Shown here piece by piece: positions 59,684-64,000 of a stretch of DNA of 64,000 bases (the stretch's first letter is position 1; each line of letters opens with the position of its first letter). Made by a program: the position numbers and the translations under genes. Location of the stretch: assembly GCF_034932365.1 (NCBI RefSeq), contig NZ_JAYGHR010000066.1, forward strand, positions 76,291-140,290, read 5' to 3'. Under the pieces are notes generated by a model, which worked only from the letters and a program-made list of their open reading frames with translations, was not told where the DNA came from and searched no databases. The DNA is from Capilliphycus robustus. Its GTDB lineage: Bacteria > Cyanobacteriota > Cyanobacteriia > Cyanobacteriales > Microcoleaceae.

Positions 59684-60736
59684 TTATTTCCAACCCGCCC
59701 GATCCATCAATCGAATCGCCTCGGGATTCTGTTTACCATAGACGGCGACATTCATTGAATCACTTTTGAAGGTTCCAAACTGACTTAAAGTCCCTGAAAC
59801 AGGTACTCCCGAAACAACAGGATATTCATGATTTCCTTGAGCAAAGATTTTTTGGGCTTCAGGACTCACCAAATATTCTAGAAACTTCACCGCTCCTGCT
59901 TTATTCGGTGCTGACTTCACGACTCCTGCACCACTAATATTAATATGAGTCCCCCGATCTCGTTGATTCGGGAAAAACATTCCGACTTTTTGGGCAACGG
60001 CTTTGTCTTCCGCTTTGCTGGAACTCGCTAAACGCGCTAAATAGTAAGTATTAGCAATAGCTAAATCTCCAACCCCGGCAGCAACGGCTTGAATTTGAGC
60101 GGTATCATTGCCTTCTGGGGGACGACCAAAGTTAGCAACTAAAGCCTTAGCCCATTTTTCGGTTTCTGCGCCGCCATGAACCTCTAGGAGCGACGCCACT
60201 AAAGATTGATTGTAAATATTACTCGAAGAACGAATCAGCACTTTCCCTTTCCATTTGGGATCTGCTAAATTTTCGTAGGTAGACAGTTGAGCCGGATTGA
60301 CTTTGGCTTTATTGTACATGATCACTCTAGCCCGTTTAGACAGACCAAACCAGTGATTTCCCGGATCTCGTAAGTTAGCGGGAATGGCGTTATTCAAAAC
60401 CGAAGAGGAAATAGGCTGAAATATCCCTTGCTGCTGGGCTTTCCACAAATTTCCCGCATCAACGCTGATCAGCACGTCTGCGGGACTATTAGCACCCTCG
60501 CTCTTAATTCGTTCAGTTAACTGAGCTGCATCACCTTCAACTAGGTTAATCTTAATGCCAGTCTTTTTCGTAAAGCCTTCATAAAGTTGATTATCAGTGT
60601 CATAATGTCGGGATGAATACAGGTTAACCACTCCTGCATTAGCAAAACTAGGATTCCTTCTACCGAGTTCTCCTAAAGTTACTGCGGCGATCGCTGTTCC
60701 ACTTGCTAAAAATACTCTTCGTGTAATTTTACTCAT
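59684..60736 (-). CDS. futA: Iron(III) ABC transporter substrate-binding protein (FutA/IdiA type)
   Basis: A 350-aa periplasmic protein with a twin-arginine signal (ITRRVFLASGTAIAA). NLYSSRHYDTDNQLYEGF contains the start of the fold with Fe-binding His/Tyr, and Tyr residues in GDLAIANTYYLARL complete the site. FutA binds ferric iron and feeds FutBC; no futB or futC is adjacent. ATG 60736 (MSKITRRVF) is chosen, with AGGA upstream; a TTG 24 bases earlier is less likely. Iron regulation is expected, but I do not see a clear Fur box. Confidence 0.9.
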   Translation of the reverse strand: MSKITRRVFLASGTAIAAVTLGELGRRNPSFANAGVVNLYSSRHYDTDNQLYEGFTKKTGIKINLVEGDAAQLTERIKSEGANSPADVLISVDAGNLWKAQQQGIFQPISSSVLNNAIPANLRDPGNHWFGLSKRARVIMYNKAKVNPAQLSTYENLADPKWKGKVLIRSSSNIYNQSLVASLLEVHGGAETEKWAKALVANFGRPPEGNDTAQIQAVAAGVGDLAIANTYYLARLASSSKAEDKAVAQKVGMFFPNQRDRGTHINISGAGVVKSAPNKAGAVKFLEYLVSPEAQKIFAQGNHEYPVVSGVPVSGTLSQFGTFKSDSMNVAVYGKQNPEAIRLMDRAGWK

Positions 60737-60918
60737 TTCGGCTTTATTCCTTGAAATCAAACGTTTTTAGAGCTTCAAGATTCTACACTCTAGGGATTAA
60801 CTTAAGCTGTTAATGCAAGTAATTCTTAAGTTCTAATTCCGAAGAAAGATTCTATCATAAGAAATGGGTCTTGATTAAGAAAATTTTGGATGAGCTTTAG
60901 ACTGAGACTAACTCAGGC

Positions 60919-60951
60919 AAAAAAAAGACACCCCAGCAGTAGCAAGGGTGA
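60919..60951 (-). terminator. Intrinsic terminator after the pentapeptide gene
   Basis: On the minus strand, CACCC (60946-60950) and GGGTG (60930-60934) pair across a 11-base loop and are followed by TCTTTTTTTT (60919-60928). It is 25 bases past the stop at 60976. Confidence 0.7.
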
Positions 60952-60975
60952 ACGGTTCAAGTCAAAATCAGCAAT

Positions 60976-61479
60976 TCAGTTGCAGTAAAGGGTATCGCGA
61001 GTATTGCGTCCCGTCACCGGGTTTGTTCCTTCAGCTACCGCACAGAGCTTTTGCTGCATATCTCGACGCAATAAAACATCGGTGAAATCAGCCCCCTGGA
61101 TAATCGCATTGGTAAAATCAGTATTATAAGCATAAGCCCCTTCTAGGATGGCATTGGTGAGATTAGCTTTGTTAAAGCGAGCCGTGTCTAAGGTGGCATA
61201 CCGGAGATCCGCCCCTTCAAAATTCGTCCGTTGTAGCTTCGCCCCAAACAAACTAACGCCCCGCAAGTCACTATGGCTAAAGTTACTTTCCTGCAAGTTC
61301 GCAAAGTCAAACTCAGAGTCAGTGAGAACCTGTTCAGAGAAATCAGCATTTAAGAGGGTTCGCTTCTCGTAGTTCTCCGCCCCTGCGGGTTGAGAAGTTA
61401 TCCCGGTTACAATTAACCAAAGTCCAACGAGAAAAGCTAAACTAATGGTCTGAAATCGTAAGAAAATACTATTATTCAT
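60976..61479 (-). CDS. Exported pentapeptide repeat protein
   Basis: A 167-aa protein. Signal peptide (ISLAFLVGLWLIVTG ... PAGAEN), then about 16 A(D/N)(F/L)xx units (residues 42-125). The C-terminus has two Cys (KLCAVAEG; DTLYCN), typical for lumenal pentapeptide proteins in cyanobacteria and chloroplasts, and likely a disulfide. No specific function can be inferred. Confidence 0.87.
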   Translation of the reverse strand: MNNSIFLRFQTISLAFLVGLWLIVTGITSQPAGAENYEKRTLLNADFSEQVLTDSEFDFANLQESNFSHSDLRGVSLFGAKLQRTNFEGADLRYATLDTARFNKANLTNAILEGAYAYNTDFTNAIIQGADFTDVLLRRDMQQKLCAVAEGTNPVTGRNTRDTLYCN

Positions 61480-61521
61480 ATCCCAACTATTTTTTCAAGG
61501 TCTGAACTCTGATCAATATTT

Positions 61522-62082
61522 ATGTTAATCAAGTCCGCAAACAAATTTCAATTCTATCCTACCGTGAGTATTCCTTTTTCGAGCCGTGATTCTTCTTATC
61601 CCCTGTCTCAAACCATCGGAACTTTGGGAGAACAACTGGTACAAGCCTGGTTAAACCAACAAGGTTGGGAAATTTTATTTCATCAGTATCGCTGTCGTTG
61701 GGGAGAAATCGATCTGATTGCACGAAAAATAGCAGACTCAAAACCTGAGTCCACTGTAATTTTTGTAGAGGTAAAAACCCGTAAAAAACGCAATTGGGAT
61801 GAAGATGGCCTTTTAGCGATTACCCCAACTAAACAAGCCAAACTAATTAAATCTGCTCAAACCTTTTTAAGCGATCGCCCGGAACTGGCTGACTTCCCGT
61901 GTCGGTTTGATGTTGCCCTGGTTCGATGCGATCGCCTCACCGTTGATAATTCAAGTCAGGATTCTGGCTCAATCACTCCTGAGTCCTTGTTTCCGACTGC
62001 CCTGGGTCAACCTGTTCAGTGGAAAGGCTATCAGCTCATCCTACAAAACTACATTCAATCTGCATTTGAGGATCAGAGCTAA
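61522..62082 (+). CDS. YraN family (UPF0102) nuclease-like protein
   Basis: A 186-aa protein related to Holliday-junction resolvase-fold endonucleases. GTLGEQLVQAWLNQQGWEIL, YRCRWGEIDLIA (Glu and Asp of the PD-(D/E)XK site) and VIFVEVKTRKK (ExK) are all intact. The N-terminal 27 residues before GTLGEQ are unconserved; the start could be ATG 61522 or later. Function in DNA processing is assumed. Confidence 0.88.
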   Translation: MLIKSANKFQFYPTVSIPFSSRDSSYPLSQTIGTLGEQLVQAWLNQQGWEILFHQYRCRWGEIDLIARKIADSKPESTVIFVEVKTRKKRNWDEDGLLAITPTKQAKLIKSAQTFLSDRPELADFPCRFDVALVRCDRLTVDNSSQDSGSITPESLFPTALGQPVQWKGYQLILQNYIQSAFEDQS

Positions 62083-62086
62083 ATCT

Positions 62087-62476
62087 TTAAGCCAGAGCCT
62101 CTGGACAATAACCCAGACCTTGAACAAACTGAGTTCGGAATGCCTCAATATCCTCTCGATTCGGTTGACCATGAGACACCACAGCCACTTGATAGCGACG
62201 CATCACACTCAAGGGAGACTGTCCTGTTTCTAGCCCCCACAGGGCCATCTTAATCCGAATATTCGGTTCGTAGGGAATTCCCAACTCACTCATAAACGCT
62301 CTAAAGTCTCCATGCTGTTTGGCTGTTAGAGACTGACTCATTTTAACTTTGACAATCCAACCATCGATTTGGTGAATCACAGTCACCAACCGGACAGGGA
62401 GTTGAGTCTGAGTGCGTAAATGATCTACAACTCTAAGCGTAAGGCTGGTATTGGCAAGGTAGTAGAGGTATTCCAT
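62087..62476 (-). CDS. Conserved cyanobacterial-type protein of unknown function
   Basis: A 129-aa soluble protein, slightly basic. It opens MEYLYYLANTSLTLRVVDHL and has mixed alpha/beta composition (IDGWIVKVKMSQSL; GIPYEPNIRIKMALWGLE). It is convergent with YraN (4-base gap). No motif suggests an activity. Coding is supported by length and composition. Confidence 0.65.
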   Translation of the reverse strand: MEYLYYLANTSLTLRVVDHLRTQTQLPVRLVTVIHQIDGWIVKVKMSQSLTAKQHGDFRAFMSELGIPYEPNIRIKMALWGLETGQSPLSVMRRYQVAVVSHGQPNREDIEAFRTQFVQGLGYCPEALA

Positions 62477-62715
62477 CGTCGATCTTCTCCCGCATAGTCC
62501 TCCCGCCTTTAGATCGCTTCTCTTGTTCTGGCAAGACTGGCGATGAGGAGCAAACAGGGCGGGTTCTGTGCTTCTCGGTTTTACCGCTTTATACTTATAT
62601 AGTCGCGAGATTAGCTTACTCTTGCCAGGGGAAAAGCACCCGATTTGAGATGGGGGATTATACCCAAACTGATTGGGAATTGAGTAATGAACGGCTTTGA
62701 GTATTTCTGAACACT

Positions 62716-63831
62716 ATGGAAACAGACAGACTGGACTGGACAACAGAAGGTTATGACTACGAACTCCCGGAGGAACGAATTGCCCAAAACCCTCTCATTC
62801 CTCGGGATCAATCTCGCTTGTTAGTCGTTGATTCGCTCACTTCTCACCATCACCGTATCTTTCAGGATCTCCCCAATTACCTAAAATCGGGTGACTTACT
62901 GATATTTAACGATACTCGGGTCATTCCGGCTCGTCTCTATGGTAACAAATCCAGTGGGGCTGCCGTTGAGATTTTGTTGATCGAAGAACGAAAGCCGAAT
63001 TGTTGGTTAGCTTTAGTTAAACCGGGAAGACGCTTTAAAATTGGTGTTCGGGTTGAATTTGAACCGCTCAACTCGACGGATCAAGAGGTTCTGCAACCTT
63101 TAAGCGCTACCGTTGTAGAAAATGATGCAGCCACAGGCGGACGGTTATTACAGTTTGATTTACCGGCCGGACAGTCTTTGATCGAACAATTGGATCAGTT
63201 TGGCCACATTCCTTTTCCCCCATACGTTACCCAGTCAGACGCCTTACCTCAACAATATCAAACGATTTATGCCCAACGTCCGGGGGCTGTTGCAGCGCCG
63301 ACTGCGGGTTTACACTTTACCGAGGAACTGTTTGAACGGTTGCACCATCAGGGCATTAACAAGGCGTTTGTAACGTTACACGTGGGAGTGGGTACGTTTC
63401 GCCCCGTAGAAGTTAAAGATATTACCACTCATCAAATGCACGCGGAATGGATAGAAGTTTCCGCAGAAACCGTAGAACAAATTGAGAAAACGAAAGCCAA
63501 TGGGGGACGAATTATTGCCGTCGGAACAACCGTAGTGCGAACCTTAGAAGGAGTAGCGATGGCTGAGGGTAAACTGACTCCCTACTGCGGAAAAACAGAG
63601 GCTTTTATTTATCCAGGTTATCAATTTCGGGTGATCGATGGGTTAATTACTAATTTTCATCTTCCCCGTTCGAGTTTAATGATGTTAGTCGCGGCATTAA
63701 TTGGTCGTCAACGCCTGTTAGATTTGTACCAAGATGCGATCGCTCAAAAAGCTGAGGGTTTTGCTCATCCCTATCGTTTTTATTCCTTTGGGGATGGAAT
63801 GTTGATTTTACCAGAAGCCGTGATATCTTAA
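62716..63831 (+). CDS. queA: S-adenosylmethionine:tRNA ribosyltransferase-isomerase
   Basis: A 371-aa enzyme of queuosine synthesis, transferring the ribosyl moiety of SAM to 7-aminomethyl-7-deazaguanine in tRNA. Motifs YELPEERIAQNPLIPRDQSR, LLIFNDTRVIPARL, RPGAVAAPTAGLHFTEELF and HVGVGTFRPV are all present, and the length is full. Start ATG 62716. Confidence 0.96.
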   Translation: METDRLDWTTEGYDYELPEERIAQNPLIPRDQSRLLVVDSLTSHHHRIFQDLPNYLKSGDLLIFNDTRVIPARLYGNKSSGAAVEILLIEERKPNCWLALVKPGRRFKIGVRVEFEPLNSTDQEVLQPLSATVVENDAATGGRLLQFDLPAGQSLIEQLDQFGHIPFPPYVTQSDALPQQYQTIYAQRPGAVAAPTAGLHFTEELFERLHHQGINKAFVTLHVGVGTFRPVEVKDITTHQMHAEWIEVSAETVEQIEKTKANGGRIIAVGTTVVRTLEGVAMAEGKLTPYCGKTEAFIYPGYQFRVIDGLITNFHLPRSSLMMLVAALIGRQRLLDLYQDAIAQKAEGFAHPYRFYSFGDGMLILPEAVIS

Positions 63832-63840
63832 AAAAAATCA

Positions 63841-63861
63841 GGTTGGCAGGATTTGCCAACC
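63841..63861 (-). terminator. Hairpin with minus-strand T-run between queA and the edge element
   Basis: GGTTGGCA (63841-63848) and TGCCAACC (63854-63861) form an 8-bp stem. On the minus strand it is followed by TGATTTTTTTTAAG, so it ends transcription coming from the right. On the plus strand it lacks a T-tract but may also stop queA. Confidence 0.7.
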
Positions 63862-63875
63862 CAATCTACTGGTCT

Positions 63876-64000
63876 TTGACATACTCCCCATTTCTAAAGA
63901 AAGGGGATTCTCCAAGCCTCACGGCTTTGGATTACTGATTCATTGACAACCCTTACAGCATACTGGTTTCCCAATCAACTCCAGAGGGGTGAGTCTCCCC
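63876..64000 (-). mobile_element. Right end of a second TnpB-type IS605 element (runs off window)
   Basis: The minus strand ends in ...ATGTCAA at 63876, as does the element at 13700-15012. A hairpin CCCC-TTTCTTTAGAAAT-GGGG (63886-63906) lies 4 bases before it. These are the IS605 right end and omega RNA terminus. The main part of the element is outside the window. Confidence 0.72.
63953..64000 (-). CDS. tnpB: C-terminal end of a TnpB-type protein (partial)
   Basis: The last 15 codons read GETHPSGVDWETSML and stop. This kind of low-complexity tail follows the zinc ribbon in cyanobacterial TnpB proteins. Recognised mostly from the adjoining IS right end. The body of the gene is beyond 64000. 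Confidence 0.5.
   Translation of the reverse strand, partial: GETHPSGVDWETSML

Overview
The window is chromosomal DNA from a cyanobacterium, probably a filamentous Oscillatoriales-type strain. The basis is the very frequent HIP1 octamer (gcgatcgc), families typical of the phylum (DUF4336, DUF1400 hydrolase, FutA-type iron-binding protein, lumenal-type pentapeptide proteins, DUF2256), many short dispersed and tandem repeats, and a load of TnpB/IsrB-type elements and decayed genes. The genus is not determined. No rRNA or convincing tRNA gene was found.

Layout. 0-6.5 kb: 5' part of rnz, an orphan antitoxin, an OLD-family ATPase/TOPRIM nuclease, a SpoIID/LytB protein, an FHA-Ser/Thr kinase and a small cyanobacterial protein. 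7-11 kb: a peptide-export locus made of an HlyD adaptor, a 62-aa precursor with a double-glycine leader and an extremely tyrosine-rich core, and a C39-peptidase ABC exporter. A structured leader and an intercistronic terminator lie in it. 11-20 kb: tandem repeats, a collapsed CHAT pseudogene, citramalate synthase, a TnpB element, ferredoxin, thioredoxin, a class A beta-lactamase-like protein, an RNA methyltransferase divergent from DUF2256, and isoaspartyl peptidase. 20-24 kb: a RelE-type TA pair, a run of small unknown proteins, a TTAGGT repeat cluster, and a decayed second copy of the isoaspartyl peptidase 3' end. 24-36 kb: metabolic and envelope genes (KDPG aldolase, L,D-transpeptidase, tandem PPP phosphatases, peptide-binding lipoprotein, RTX protein, hydrolase, GH13 phosphorylase), a solitary CRISPR-repeat-like sequence and a K+ channel pseudogene. 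36-47 kb: an isolated phosphoacceptor domain, a peptide permease, an AI-2E family protein, an IsrB element with an upstream putative omega RNA, an HD protein and an RND efflux pair.

47-57.6 kb: an 11-gene minus-strand type III-D-like CRISPR effector operon (cas10 with GGDD but no N-terminal HD domain, four Cas7-like RAMPs, csx10, csx19, two small helical proteins). It carries a CARF-RelE fusion and a Uma2 nuclease inside. No cas1, cas2, cas6 or array is next to it. The likely logic is that RNA-guided target recognition triggers cyclic oligoadenylate synthesis by Cas10, which activates the CARF-RelE ribonuclease.

57.6-64 kb: a coding remnant, a possible group II intron remnant, an alpha/beta hydrolase, a small membrane peptide, an iron-binding protein, a pentapeptide protein, YraN, queA, and the end of another TnpB element running off the window.

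The best candidates for new biology are the tyrosine-rich exported peptide locus and the type III-D operon with its embedded CARF-RelE and Uma2 genes.
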